Made by a program: the position numbers and the translations under genes | DNA from: VAZQ01 sp963744275 | GTDB taxonomy: Bacteria > Pseudomonadota > Alphaproteobacteria > Rhizobiales > Xanthobacteraceae | DNA length: 64,000 nucleotides | Direction of reading: 5' to 3' | NCBI GenBank assembly: GCA_963744275.1 | Contig: CAVUSX010000017.1 | Span: 62,001-126,000 of the forward strand | Shown: piece after piece, positions 7,744 through 16,262 of the stretch | How positions within the stretch are numbered: the stretch's first letter is position 1 | Layout of the letters: each line of letters opens with the position of its first letter | The notes under the pieces: model-generated | Databases searched by the model: none | What the model was told of the DNA's origin: nothing | What the model saw: only the letters and a program-made list of their open reading frames with translations

Positions 7744-8853
7744 ATGTATGTTGCGGTCAAGGGTGGCGAGCGGGCGATCGAGAACGCCCATGCGCTGCTG
7801 GCGCATGCGCGCCGCGGCGACCCTGCCGTGCCGGAGATTTCGCTCGCCCAGATTTCGCAGCAGCTGGCGCTCGCGGTCGATCGCGTGATGAGCGAGGGCT
7901 CGCTTTATGACCGGGAGCTGGCCGCGCTCGCCATCAAGCAGGCGCGCGGCGATCTCATCGAGGCCATTTTCCTGGTGCGGGCCTTCCGCACCACGGCGGA
8001 GCGATTCGGCAGCTCGGAGCCGATCGATACCGCCGCGATGGCCATGGACCGCCGCATCTCGGCGACCTTCAAGGATCTGCCGGGCGGCCAAGTGCTGGGA
8101 CCGACCTTCGACTATACGCACCGGCTGCTCGATCACGACCTGGTCGCAGGCGGCGCTGTGCCGGAGCCGGCGCGCATGCCGGCCGCCGAGGCGGCGATGC
8201 CGCGGGTCACCGATCTGCTCGCGGCCGACGACCTGATCGAGCAGTCGGGCGCGCCCGATCCGGCCGCCCCGGTCGGCGATCTCACCCGCGAGCCGTTGGA
8301 GCTGCCGGCCGAGCGCGATCTGCGGCTGCAAAACCTGGCGCGCGCCGACGAGGGCTTTCTGCTCGCGCTCGGCTATTCGACCCAACGCGGCTATGGGCGC
8401 ACCCATCCGTTCGCGGGCGAGATCCGCTTCGGCACCGTCGAGGTCGAGTTCTTTGCGCAGGAGCTGGGTTTCGCGGTGCCGCTCGGCCGCATCGCGGTGA
8501 CCGAGTGCCAGATGGTCAATCAGTTCGGCGGCACCGCCAGCGAGCCGCCGCGTTTCACCCGCGGCTACGGCCTGACCTTCGGGCAGGGCGAGCGCAAGGC
8601 GATCGCGATGGCGCTGGTCGATCGGTCGCTGCGGGCGCGCGAGCTCGGCGAGGACATCAAGGCGCCGGCGCAGGATGAAGAGTTCGTGCTCATGCATTCC
8701 GACAATGTCCAGGCCACCGGCTTCGTGGAGCACCTGAAGCTGCCCCATTACGTCGACTTCCAGGCCGAGCTCGGGCTGGTGCGGCGCCTGCGCGCCGAGT
8801 TCGCGGCCGCCGCCCGCGACAGCCGATCCGAGATTCCGGAGGCCGCCGAATGA
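7744..8853 (+). CDS. phnI: PhnI, C-P lyase nucleosidase subunit
   Basis: A 369-residue protein starting MYVAVKGGERAIENAH after a strong AAGGAGG site. Family marks include SEGSLYDRELAALAIKQARG, DLIEAIFLVRAFR, PTFDYTHRLLDHD, LGYSTQRGYGRTHPF and FTRGYGLTFGQGERKAIAMA (each quoted as a short segment). With G, H and L, PhnI displaces adenine from ATP by the phosphonate to give ribose 1-alkylphosphonate 5-triphosphate. The 3' end overlaps phnJ by the ATGA at 8850-8853. Length and order match the canonical operon. Confidence 0.94.
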   Translation: MYVAVKGGERAIENAHALLAHARRGDPAVPEISLAQISQQLALAVDRVMSEGSLYDRELAALAIKQARGDLIEAIFLVRAFRTTAERFGSSEPIDTAAMAMDRRISATFKDLPGGQVLGPTFDYTHRLLDHDLVAGGAVPEPARMPAAEAAMPRVTDLLAADDLIEQSGAPDPAAPVGDLTREPLELPAERDLRLQNLARADEGFLLALGYSTQRGYGRTHPFAGEIRFGTVEVEFFAQELGFAVPLGRIAVTECQMVNQFGGTASEPPRFTRGYGLTFGQGERKAIAMALVDRSLRARELGEDIKAPAQDEEFVLMHSDNVQATGFVEHLKLPHYVDFQAELGLVRRLRAEFAAAARDSRSEIPEAAE

Positions 8854-9782
8854 GCGCATCGCAAAGCGACGAATCGCAGCGCGACAGATCGCAGCGCGAC
8901 CACACCTACAACTTCGCCTACCTGGATGAGCAGACCAAGCGCATGATCCGGCGCGCCATTCTCAAGGCGATCGCCATCCCGGGCTATCAGGTGCCGTTCG
9001 CGAGCCGGGAGATGCCCATGCCGTTCGGCTGGGGCACCGGCGGGGTGCAGGTCACCGCCTCGATTCTCGGGCCCGAGGATATCCTCAAGGTGATCGATCA
9101 GGGCTCCGACGACACCACCAACGCGGTCTCGATCCGCAAATTCTTCGCCAAGACCGCCGGCGTGCGCACCACGACGCAAACCGGCGCCGCGACCGTGATC
9201 CAGACCCGCCACCGCATCCCCGAAGCGCCGCTGCACGAGGGCCAGGTGCTGGTCTATCAAGTCCCGATCCCGGAGCCGCTGCGCTTTCTGGAGCCGCGCG
9301 AGACCGAGACCCGCCGCATGCATGCGCTCGCCGAATACGGGCTCATGCATGTCAAGCTGTACGAGGACATCGCGCGCCACGGCCACATCGCCACCACCTA
9401 TGCGTATCCGGTCCGGGTCGATGGCCGCTATGTCACCGATCCCTCGCCGACCCCGAAATTCGACAATCCCAAGATGAACGATTGCGCGGCCCTGCAGCTG
9501 TTCGGCGCCGGCCGCGAGAAGCGCATCTATGCGATCCCGCCCTATACGCAGGTGGTCTCCCTCGACTTCGAGGATCATCCATTCGAGCCCTACCGGCATG
9601 ACGCGGCCTGCGCGCTGTGCGGCGCGACCGCAAGCTTTCTCGACGAGGTCATCACCGACGATCGCGGCGCGCGCATGTTCCTGTGCTCGGACACCGATTA
9701 TTGCGAGACCCGGCGAGCGGAGAGCGAGCAAGCCGGTCCACCCGGGCCGCCGGAGAGATCAAAGGAGACGCACGGTGCCTGA
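8850..9782 (+). CDS. phnJ: PhnJ, radical-SAM C-P lyase
   Basis: A 310-residue protein carrying the atypical radical-SAM cluster motif C-x2-C-x21-C: Cys254 and Cys257 (CALC) and Cys279, followed by CSDTDYC. The upstream core (YNFAYLDEQTKRMIRRAILK, PFGWGTGGVQVTAS, SDDTTNAVSIR, LMHVKLYEDIA) is also conserved. PhnJ cleaves the carbon-phosphorus bond of ribose 1-alkylphosphonate 5-phosphate to give an alkane and the cyclic ribose phosphate. It is coupled to phnI by ATGA. The N-terminus has a hydrophilic Ser/Gln/Arg/Asp-rich extension of about 18 residues, and the C-terminal tail overlaps the next gene's GTG start. Confidence 0.95.
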   Translation: MSASQSDESQRDRSQRDHTYNFAYLDEQTKRMIRRAILKAIAIPGYQVPFASREMPMPFGWGTGGVQVTASILGPEDILKVIDQGSDDTTNAVSIRKFFAKTAGVRTTTQTGAATVIQTRHRIPEAPLHEGQVLVYQVPIPEPLRFLEPRETETRRMHALAEYGLMHVKLYEDIARHGHIATTYAYPVRVDGRYVTDPSPTPKFDNPKMNDCAALQLFGAGREKRIYAIPPYTQVVSLDFEDHPFEPYRHDAACALCGATASFLDEVITDDRGARMFLCSDTDYCETRRAESEQAGPPGPPERSKETHGA

Positions 9783-10245
9783 CCTCGCGCCCATTGCGGT
9801 GCGCAGGGCGAGCGCCGCCGACATTGCGGCGGTGCTGCGCCTCTATGCGCAGCCCGATCTCGATGACGGCAATGTGCTGCCGGTCGAGGAGGCGGTCGCG
9901 CTGTTCGCGCGGTTCGGCCGCTACCCGGACTATACGCTCTATGTGGCGGAGCAGGACGGCGAGATCGTCGGCAGCTTCGCGCTCCTGGTGATGGACAATC
10001 TCGGCCATCTCGGCGCCCCCTCCGGGATCGTCGAGGACGTGGTGGTGGCTCCCGCCCGGCAGAGCAGCGGCATCGGAGCCGCCATGATGCGCTTTGCGCT
10101 CGCATGCTGCCGGCAGAAGGGTTGCTACAAGCTGGTGCTCTCCTCCAATGCCAAGCGCACGCGCGCCCATGCCTTCTACGAGTCGCTCGGGTTCGAGCGC
10201 CACGGCTACAGCTTCCGCATCACTCTCGATCAGGTGCCCGGATGA
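9775..10245 (+). CDS. GNAT acetyltransferase inside the phn operon (PhnO-like)
   Basis: About 156 residues from the GTG at 9775, which is preceded by AAAGGAG and overlaps the phnJ end by eight bases. The GNAT fold is recognisable from IRRASAADIAAVLRLY-like N-terminus, LYVAEQDGEIVGSFAL, VEDVVVAPARQSSGIGAAMM (acetyl-CoA loop) and HAFYESLGFERHGYSF. Its place between phnJ and phnK suggests an aminoalkylphosphonate N-acetyltransferase, the role known for E. coli PhnO, but sequence alone does not prove orthology. The stop overlaps phnK as ATGA. Confidence 0.75.
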   Translation: MPDLAPIAVRRASAADIAAVLRLYAQPDLDDGNVLPVEEAVALFARFGRYPDYTLYVAEQDGEIVGSFALLVMDNLGHLGAPSGIVEDVVVAPARQSSGIGAAMMRFALACCRQKGCYKLVLSSNAKRTRAHAFYESLGFERHGYSFRITLDQVPG

Positions 10246-11030
10246 GCGCGCCGCCGGAGGAGCGGCCGTTGCTGGCCGCGCAGGGACTGTCCAAATGGTA
10301 TGGCCGGCAGCTCGGCTGCCGCGACGTATCGTTCCAGCTTCATGCCGGCGAGGTGCTGGCGATCGTCGGCGAATCCGGCTCCGGCAAGACCACCTTGCTG
10401 CAGCTCCTGTCCTGCCAGCTCGAGCCGGATGCGGGACGCGTCTGCTACCGCGGCCGCGACGGGGTCGAGCACGATCTCGCCACGATCGGCGAGGCGCAGC
10501 GGCGATTCCTGTTTCGCACCGATTGGGGCTATGTGCATCAGGACCCCGCGCTCGGTCTGCGCATGGCGGTCTCCGCCGGCGGCAATGTCGGGGAACGCCT
10601 GATGGCGGTGGGCGCGCGCCATTACGGCCAAATCCGCCGCACCGCCGCCGAGTGGCTCGATCGGGTCGAGATCGATCGCGCCCGCATCGACGATGCGCCG
10701 CGCACCTATTCGGGCGGCATGCGGCAGCGGCTGCAGATCGCCCGCAACCTGGTGACGAAGCCGCGGCTCGTCTTCATGGACGAGCCGACCGGGGGTCTCG
10801 ATGCCTCCGTGCAGGCGCGCCTGCTCGATCTGCTGCGCGGCCTGGTCGGCGAGCTCGGCCTGGCGGCCCTGATCGTGACCCACGATCTCGCGGTCGCACG
10901 CCTGTTGTCGCATCGCATCATGGTGATGAAAGGCGGCGAGGTGATCGAGCATGGCTTGACCGATCAGGTGCTCGACGATCCCCGTGAGGCCTATACCCAG
11001 CTGCTCGTTTCCTCGATCCTGCCCGCATGA
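10242..11030 (+). CDS. phnK: PhnK, ABC-type ATPase of the C-P lyase complex
   Basis: A 262-residue ATPase with Walker A GESGSGKTTLL, signature YSGGMRQRLQIARNL, Walker B RLVFMDEPT and switch His in VTHDLAVARLL. The insert WGYVHQDPALGLRM is typical of PhnK, which binds the PhnGHIJ core rather than a membrane permease. No permease is encoded here. It overlaps the GNAT gene upstream and phnL downstream, both by ATGA, so expression is tightly coupled. Confidence 0.92.
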   Translation: MSAPPEERPLLAAQGLSKWYGRQLGCRDVSFQLHAGEVLAIVGESGSGKTTLLQLLSCQLEPDAGRVCYRGRDGVEHDLATIGEAQRRFLFRTDWGYVHQDPALGLRMAVSAGGNVGERLMAVGARHYGQIRRTAAEWLDRVEIDRARIDDAPRTYSGGMRQRLQIARNLVTKPRLVFMDEPTGGLDASVQARLLDLLRGLVGELGLAALIVTHDLAVARLLSHRIMVMKGGEVIEHGLTDQVLDDPREAYTQLLVSSILPA

Positions 11031-11737
11031 GGCCCGCCATGTCCGCCGTGCTCGAGCTGCGCAATGCCGGGAAGAGCTTCACCATGCACCTGCAGGGCGG
11101 CTTGCGCCTGCCGGTGGTCGCGGGTGTCGATTTCTCGGTCGAGGCCGGACAATGCGTCGTGCTGGGGGGCCCCTCCGGCGCCGGCAAATCCTCGATCCTC
11201 AAGATGATCTTCGGCAACTACCGCTGCGACAGCGGCCAAATCCTGGTCCGGCACCGCGACGCCACCGTCGATGTTGCGCGCGCCGAGCCGCGTCGCATTC
11301 TGTCCCTGCGGGCGTCCGTCATGGGCTATGTCAGCCAGTTCCTGCGCGCGGTGCCGCGGGTCGCGGCCCTCGACGTGGTGGCCGAGCCGCTGGTCGCCGC
11401 GCCGCAATCGCGGGAACAGGCGCGCGCCGCGGCGGCGGAGCTGCTGCATCGCCTGGCCATTCCGGAGCGCTTGTGGCAGGTGCCGCCCGTGACCTTCTCG
11501 GGCGGCGAGCAGCAGCGGGTGAACATCGCGCGTGGCTTTCTGCCGCAGCGGCCGCTCCTGCTGCTCGACGAGCCGACCGCCTCGCTCGATGCCGCCAACC
11601 GCGCGACCGTGGTCGAGCTGATCGCGGAAAAGAAGCGAGGCGGCACCGCCATCGTGGCGATCGTGCACGATGACGAGGTGCGCCGCGCCATCGCCGACAT
11701 CGTGGTCGATGTCACCCGTTTCTCACCGGCAGCCTGA
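11027..11737 (+). CDS. phnL: PhnL, ABC-type ATPase of the C-P lyase complex
   Basis: A 236-residue ATPase with Walker A GGPSGAGKSSIL, signature FSGGEQQRVNIARGF, Walker B LLLLDEPTASLD and a switch histidine in IVHDDEVRRAIAD. The FTMHLQGGLRLPVVAGVDF start region and LSLRASVMGYVSQFLRAVPR are typical of PhnL, which works with PhnI in forming the ribose phosphonate. Translation may begin at 11027 (ATGA overlap with phnK) or at MSAVLELR twelve bases later. Four bases separate it from phnM. Confidence 0.92.
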   Translation: MRPAMSAVLELRNAGKSFTMHLQGGLRLPVVAGVDFSVEAGQCVVLGGPSGAGKSSILKMIFGNYRCDSGQILVRHRDATVDVARAEPRRILSLRASVMGYVSQFLRAVPRVAALDVVAEPLVAAPQSREQARAAAAELLHRLAIPERLWQVPPVTFSGGEQQRVNIARGFLPQRPLLLLDEPTASLDAANRATVVELIAEKKRGGTAIVAIVHDDEVRRAIADIVVDVTRFSPAA

Positions 11738-11740
11738 ACC

Positions 11741-12901
11741 ATGCAGCCCGACAACAAGCCGCTCGTCTTCTCCAATGCCCGCCTGGTGCTGGCGGATCGC
11801 GTGATCGAAGGCGGCTGGATCGCGGCCGAAGATGGAATGATCGTGGATTTCGGCGCCGATCGGGCGCCCGCCGGCGCCGAGGACATGGCGGGCGATTTCA
11901 TCATTCCGGGCCTGATCGAGCTCCACACCGACCACCTCGAGGCGCATTACATGCCGCGCCCGAAGGTCTACTGGGATCCGGTCGCCGCGGTGGTCTCCTA
12001 TGACGCGCAGCTCGCCTCTTGCGGCATCACCACGGTGCTGGATTCGCTGCGGGTCTGGCGCGAGGAGGGCGTCGACGAGGTCGGGGGCGAAGCGGCGCAT
12101 GCTTGGCCGCCGCGATCGCGACCGCGCGCGACGCCGACATGCTGCGGGTCGGGCATTTCCTGCATCTGCGCTGCGAGGTGCCGATGCCCGACGTGGTCGC
12201 CGAGGCGAGTGCGCTGATCGGCTGGCCCGAGGTGCAGGCTGGTCTCGCTGATGGACCACACGCCCGGGCAGCGGCAATTCCGCGACCAGGAGAAGCTGCG
12301 CACCTATTACCGCGGCAAGGCCGGCGGATTGACCGACGCGCAGCTCGATGTCCTGTTCGACCAGCGTCGCGTCTTTGCGGCGCGCAATGCGGCTGGCAAC
12401 TATCGCGACCTGGTCGCGCTCGCGCGCGCCCATGGCCTGCGGCTCGCCAGCCACGACGACACCACGCTCGCGCATGTGGAGCAGTCGGTCGCCGATCGGG
12501 TGGCCATCGCCGAATTTCCGACCACGCTGGAGGCGGCGGCGGCCCTGCACGCGGCCGGGATCAGCGTTCTCATGGGAGCCCCCAACCTGGTGCGCGGCAG
12601 CTCGCATTCCGGCAATGTCGGCACCGCGGAGCTGGCGCGCGCCGGACTGCTCGACGTGATGTCGTCGGACTATATGCCGGCGAGCCTCTTGATGGCGGCG
12701 TTTCATCTCCCCAGGGCGGTGCCGGCGATCGGCCTGCCGCAGGCGATACGCACCGTCACGGCGGCGCCGGCGGCGGCCGTCGGTCTCGATGACCGCGGCG
12801 AGATCGCGCTTCGCAAGCGCGCCGATCTGGTGCGCGTGCGTGTCAGCCGGGATATTCCGGTGGTCCGCTCGGTCTGGCGCGGCGGGCAGCGCGTGGCATG
12901 A
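11741..12901 (+). CDS. phnM: PhnM (operonic copy 2) with two compensating frame breaks
   Basis: The N-terminal part (PGLIELHTDHLEAHYMPRP, DSLRVWREEGVDE) and the C-terminal part (LVSLMDHTPGQRQF, SHDDTTLAHV, MGAPNLVRGSSHSG, SSDYMPASLL) are typical PhnM and lie in the same reading frame. Between them, about 12103-12237 is in a different frame (IATARDADMLRVGHFLHLRC, VPMPDVVAEASALIG). A base seems missing near 12103, where GCTTGG would read correctly as GCTTTGG, and one extra near 12237. Corrected, the gene gives about 386 residues, ending on the ATGA start of phnN. The product hydrolyses ribose 1-methylphosphonate 5-triphosphate to the 5-phosphate. Confidence 0.85.
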
Positions 12902-13521
12902 CGGCGGCTGGTCGCATGACGGGTGTCGATCGCGCGCCCCGCGTCGGCCCCGGCGCGCTGGTCGTGGTGGTGGGGCCGAGTGGCGCCGGCAAGGACACCC
13001 TGATCGCGCTTGCACGCACGCAGTGCGCGGACGATGCCCGCATCGTGTTTGCGCGCCGCATCGTGACGCGTCCGCCGTCCACAGCCGAAGACCATGACAG
13101 CGCCACGCCGGCGCAATTCGACGCCGCGATCGGGCAGGGCGCCTACGCGTTCTGGTGGGAGGCGCATGGGCTGAAATACGCATTACCGGCCGCGATCGAC
13201 ACGGAGCTTCGCGCCGGCCGGACGGTGGTCTGCAACGTCTCGCGCGCCGTCATCCGCCAGCTGCGCGCGCGCTACGCCCGCCTCACCGTGGTCGTGGTGA
13301 CGGCCCCGAAAGATGTGCTGCTGGCGCGACTCGCCGCCCGCGGCCGTGAGCGCGGCGGCGATATGGCGGAGCGCCTGGATCGCGCCGAAGCCGCGGCGGC
13401 CGATTTCAGGCCCGACATCGTGATCGAGAACATCGGCGATCCGAAGAATGGCGCCGACCGGCTCGCGGAAGTGCTGCGCGCGGCGACAACGCAAGTAGCC
13501 GCTGCGCCCCGGACGGAGTAG
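12898..13521 (+). CDS. phnN: PhnN, ribose 1,5-bisphosphate phosphokinase
   Basis: A 207-residue P-loop kinase related to guanylate kinase. Walker A is VVGPSGAGKDTLI, followed by ARRIVTRPPSTAEDHDSATP and FWWEAHGLKYALP, which are typical of PhnN. It makes 5-phosphoribosyl 1-diphosphate from ribose 1,5-bisphosphate, returning C-P lyase product carbon to nucleotide metabolism. It overlaps phnM by ATGA and is the last phn gene; the next gene begins 34 bases later. A second possible start MTGVDRAP lies 18 bases downstream. Confidence 0.92.
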   Translation: MTAAGRMTGVDRAPRVGPGALVVVVGPSGAGKDTLIALARTQCADDARIVFARRIVTRPPSTAEDHDSATPAQFDAAIGQGAYAFWWEAHGLKYALPAAIDTELRAGRTVVCNVSRAVIRQLRARYARLTVVVVTAPKDVLLARLAARGRERGGDMAERLDRAEAAAADFRPDIVIENIGDPKNGADRLAEVLRAATTQVAAAPRTE

Positions 13522-13555
13522 AAAGGGCGGGTCTCGATCGCCTACAGGCTCAGAA

Positions 13556-15520
13556 TTGAATTTCTTCAACGGCAAGATCGAAATCGTTCGGCCGATCGCC
13601 ACGGGCGCGTATTTCGACGCCTATGAAGCGGTCGACACGGCGTTGGAACGCCCCGTCTTCCTCAAGATATCCCGCGCCTCGAACGAGCGGTCGGTGGCGG
13701 CGGTCATCGAAGCCCATGTCCGCCAATGGCGCATGCTCGCGCGTGCCAATATTCAAGGCATGCCGGTCATTCTCACCTTTGGCCAGGAATCCGGTCGTTG
13801 GTCTCTGGTCACCCAATGGATCGCAGGCCAGTCGCTGCGGGCGCTTCTCGACGCAAAAGCCGGTGCTGTCAGCGATCCGGCCGGGTATATCCTCCGCTTG
13901 CTGGAACGTTGTTTGTTCATCCTCGCGGACATTCATGCATTCGGCTTGGTCCATGCCGACGTCAGCCCGGGCAATATCCTGGTCGATGGCAGCGCCCGCG
14001 CGCTCAATGTCTACCTGGTCGATCCGGCTCCCGGCATCGATCTGCCCGATCCGAATGACCCGACGCGCCGGTTGATCTTCGGCAATCCGCACTTTTGGGC
14101 GCCCGAGGTTCAGGCCGGCCGACCTTTGACCTCGAGCGCAGACCTGTTCGCATTGGGCAAGGTCATCGGCCAAGCCGCACAGCTTCTCAAGGTCGCTCCG
14201 CCCGATCTGGTTGGACGGCTGACGGCCTTGCAGCCATCGGATCGGCCCGCTTCCGCCCAAGCGGCCTTGGCGATTCTACGTGGTGCCCGAGACTCGGCGC
14301 CCTTTCCGATGGCTTCAGCGGCGCATGCGCCGGACCAGGACGTTGCCGCTCCGGGCGGCTTGTCCTGGACGGGTCCAACCGTGCTGTCGAGCCCCGCAGC
14401 TCGAGATGCTACCCGGCTGGCAAGCGTACCGGCGCCGCCCGATGCATGGAATGAAGCAACCGCTGTAATGCCGGTGCCGCGCGGGCCGGCTGGCCCCGCT
14501 CCGCAGGATGGGCCGGGGCTTGGTCGAGCTTGGAGCGATGCAACCACGCTATCTGGCGCCGCGGCTCCTACGCGGCTGGTGAGCGTACCGCCGCGGCCGC
14601 CCGCACCGCCGCGCGGCACATGGAGTGAAGCAAGCGCCTTGATGTCGGTGCCGATGCCGCGTCCATCGACGGATTTGGCGCCCGCCAAGGCCGACTTCTC
14701 GGTGGTCGCGCCGAATTTGATCGAGGCCGGGCGCAATTTCGTCGTCGAAGTCTGGGTCGCGCCGAGCGGCGAACGCGACGCCATGATCGAGCAGGCGACG
14801 CGCAGCGGCCGCATGGCCGAGCGCAGCGGCCGCTCCCATCTCAATATCGAACGCGACACCCTGATTACGGTGATCTTGAAGCTCCCCGATTTCGAGGTCG
14901 CGGATGCGATCGAAACGATGGGCTGGAACGGCGATATCCGCAATGTGGGATTCATCGTCAAGGCCCCGGCCTCATTGGGGCCGGGCATCTATCCAGGAGC
15001 CGCGAAACTGCTGCAGGGCCAGGTACCATTCGCGAGCATCATGTTCGATCTGGAGATCGTGTCGCCGCAGGGGCGTCGCGAAGCGCCGCCGACGCCGCTC
15101 AGCGCGCATGTGCATCGGATCGTCCGCGCCTTCGCGTCCTATGCCAGCCCGGACCGCGCCGAGGTCCTGCGCAGGGTGCAGGGCATCCAGGCCGCGGGCA
15201 CGCAGGTCTTTCTCGACATCGTCAATCTACGCACCGGCCAGGATTGGGAGAAGGCGCTCTCCCACGAGATCGATGCCAGCGACGGCTTCTTTCTGTTCTG
15301 GTCGCGTAATGCGGCCGCTTCGGAATGGGTGGAGCGCGAGTGGCGATACGCGTTGCAGCGTCGTGGGCTTGATTTCATCAATCCGCTGCCCTTGGAAGAC
15401 CCGCGCCTGGTAAAGCCGCCGGCCGAGCTCAAGAGCAAGCATTTCAACGACATGCTCCTGGCCTTCATCAAGGCGGAAGAGGTGCTTCATAAGGGAAATG
15501 CGGAGAAGCCGGGTGACTGA
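13556..15520 (+). CDS. Ser/Thr kinase - beta-sandwich - TIR domain fusion protein
   Basis: A 654-residue protein that reads without a break from a TTG at 13556; no ATG or GTG precedes it in frame. Residues about 8-275 form a protein kinase: Lys37 in VFLKIS, catalytic HADVSPGN (Asp135, Asn140), metal-binding Asp156 in LVDPAP and WAPE at 181. Residues about 275-375 are a Pro/Ala-rich linker with repeated W-x-EA/DAT motifs (WNEAT, WSDAT, WSEAS). Residues about 378-510 (VVAPNLIEAGRNFVVEVWVA) resemble the beta domain often preceding bacterial TIR domains. The TIR domain begins near 525 (AFASYASPDR) and has SEWVEREWRYA, where Glu595 matches the NADase glutamate. A signalling or defence role is inferred. 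Confidence 0.82.
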   Translation: MNFFNGKIEIVRPIATGAYFDAYEAVDTALERPVFLKISRASNERSVAAVIEAHVRQWRMLARANIQGMPVILTFGQESGRWSLVTQWIAGQSLRALLDAKAGAVSDPAGYILRLLERCLFILADIHAFGLVHADVSPGNILVDGSARALNVYLVDPAPGIDLPDPNDPTRRLIFGNPHFWAPEVQAGRPLTSSADLFALGKVIGQAAQLLKVAPPDLVGRLTALQPSDRPASAQAALAILRGARDSAPFPMASAAHAPDQDVAAPGGLSWTGPTVLSSPAARDATRLASVPAPPDAWNEATAVMPVPRGPAGPAPQDGPGLGRAWSDATTLSGAAAPTRLVSVPPRPPAPPRGTWSEASALMSVPMPRPSTDLAPAKADFSVVAPNLIEAGRNFVVEVWVAPSGERDAMIEQATRSGRMAERSGRSHLNIERDTLITVILKLPDFEVADAIETMGWNGDIRNVGFIVKAPASLGPGIYPGAAKLLQGQVPFASIMFDLEIVSPQGRREAPPTPLSAHVHRIVRAFASYASPDRAEVLRRVQGIQAAGTQVFLDIVNLRTGQDWEKALSHEIDASDGFFLFWSRNAAASEWVEREWRYALQRRGLDFINPLPLEDPRLVKPPAELKSKHFNDMLLAFIKAEEVLHKGNAEKPGD

Positions 15521-15635
15521 CTCGATGCTTTTCCGGACGTGGTGCAGCAACCCTCCGTTCGTCCCGCGGAGGCGACGCGGACGCGGGGACGCAGTCTTTG
15601 CCCACTGAAAGACCTTGCAATTTGGCAAAGTCTGG

Positions 15636-15655
15636 ATTCCCGCGTCCGCGGGAAT
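15636..15655. repeat. Short perfect palindrome, interspersed-repeat type
   Basis: ATTCCCGCG-TC-CGCGGGAAT is a perfect 9-bp stem. It lies between the convergent kinase-TIR and MOSC genes. The flanking text (tctgg before, gag after) matches a palindrome often dispersed between genes of rhizobial genomes. It could act as a bidirectional transcription stop, but there is no clear T-tract. Confidence 0.5.
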
Positions 15656-15689
15656 GAGCGGAGACCGGGATAGATTCACCGCCTCCTTC

Positions 15690-16231
15690 TCACACCCGCT
15701 CCATCGGCAGATGCGGAGGCGGCGGCAGCTCGATCTCGATGGGGTCGCCGGGACGGATGTCGCCACCGGTGAGCACGATGCTCATGATGCCGGCCTTGCG
15801 GATCAGCTTGCCGTTTGGTCGCGCCCCATGAGGGCGGCGGTGAGGCCGGCCTGGAACTGGTCGAGCTGGCGGCAGGGATTGCGCAGGCCCGTCACCTCGA
15901 CCACCGCGGCGGCGCCCAGATGCAGGCGCGTGCCGGTCGGCAAGCCGAGCAGCGCGATGCCGCGGGTGGTGACGTTCTCGCCGATCTGCCCGGCCTCGAC
16001 CATGAATCCGGCCGCCCGCAGCTCCTCGTGCAGCTCGGCGTGGATCAGATGCACCTGCCGCAGGTTGGGCGAGTCCGGGTCGGTGCGCACGCGCGTGCGG
16101 TGCTTGACGGTGACGCCCAGATGGGCGTCGCCCTCGACCCCGAGCCCGGCCAGGAGCCGGATGGCGCCCGCACCGGGCTTGCTGAACGTATGCGTGGCGC
16201 TGCGGCTCACCGCCGTCACGATCGCGGCCAT
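15690..16231 (-). CDS. MOSC domain protein (frame break near the 3' end)
   Basis: About 180 residues. The first 140 (VTAVSRSATHTFSKPGAGAI, LLAGLGVEGDAHLG, QVHLIHAELHEEL, IGENVTTRGIALLGLPTGTR, VVEVTGLRNPCRQLDQF) are a typical MOSC domain, which carries or transfers sulfur on a cysteine, here Cys in NPCRQ. The obvious frame ends at GRDQTAS. One missing A near 15812 restores GRDQNGKLIRKAGIMSIVLT and a normal C-terminus ending PHLPMERV at 15690. MOSC proteins act in molybdenum cofactor sulfuration or on N-hydroxylated compounds; the exact target is unknown. It is convergent with the kinase-TIR gene. Confidence 0.8.
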
Positions 16232-16262
16232 TCTGGTCTCCGGGCTGATGTCGTTCTAAGTC

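Noticed and set aside
7144..8859. Long minus-strand open frame of 571 codons opposite phnH-phnI
   Set aside because: It is antisense to two strongly conserved phn genes and has no family signal; in high-GC DNA such frames arise from codon bias.
12019..12792. Separate gene inside phnM copy 2
   Set aside because: The frame contains PhnM residues only from about 12103 to 12237; the rest is out-of-frame. It is one gene with two breaks.
12898..16231. Defence island around the kinase-TIR gene
   Set aside because: Neighbours are phnN and a MOSC protein, both metabolic; nothing else nearby resembles restriction, abortive infection or nuclease genes.
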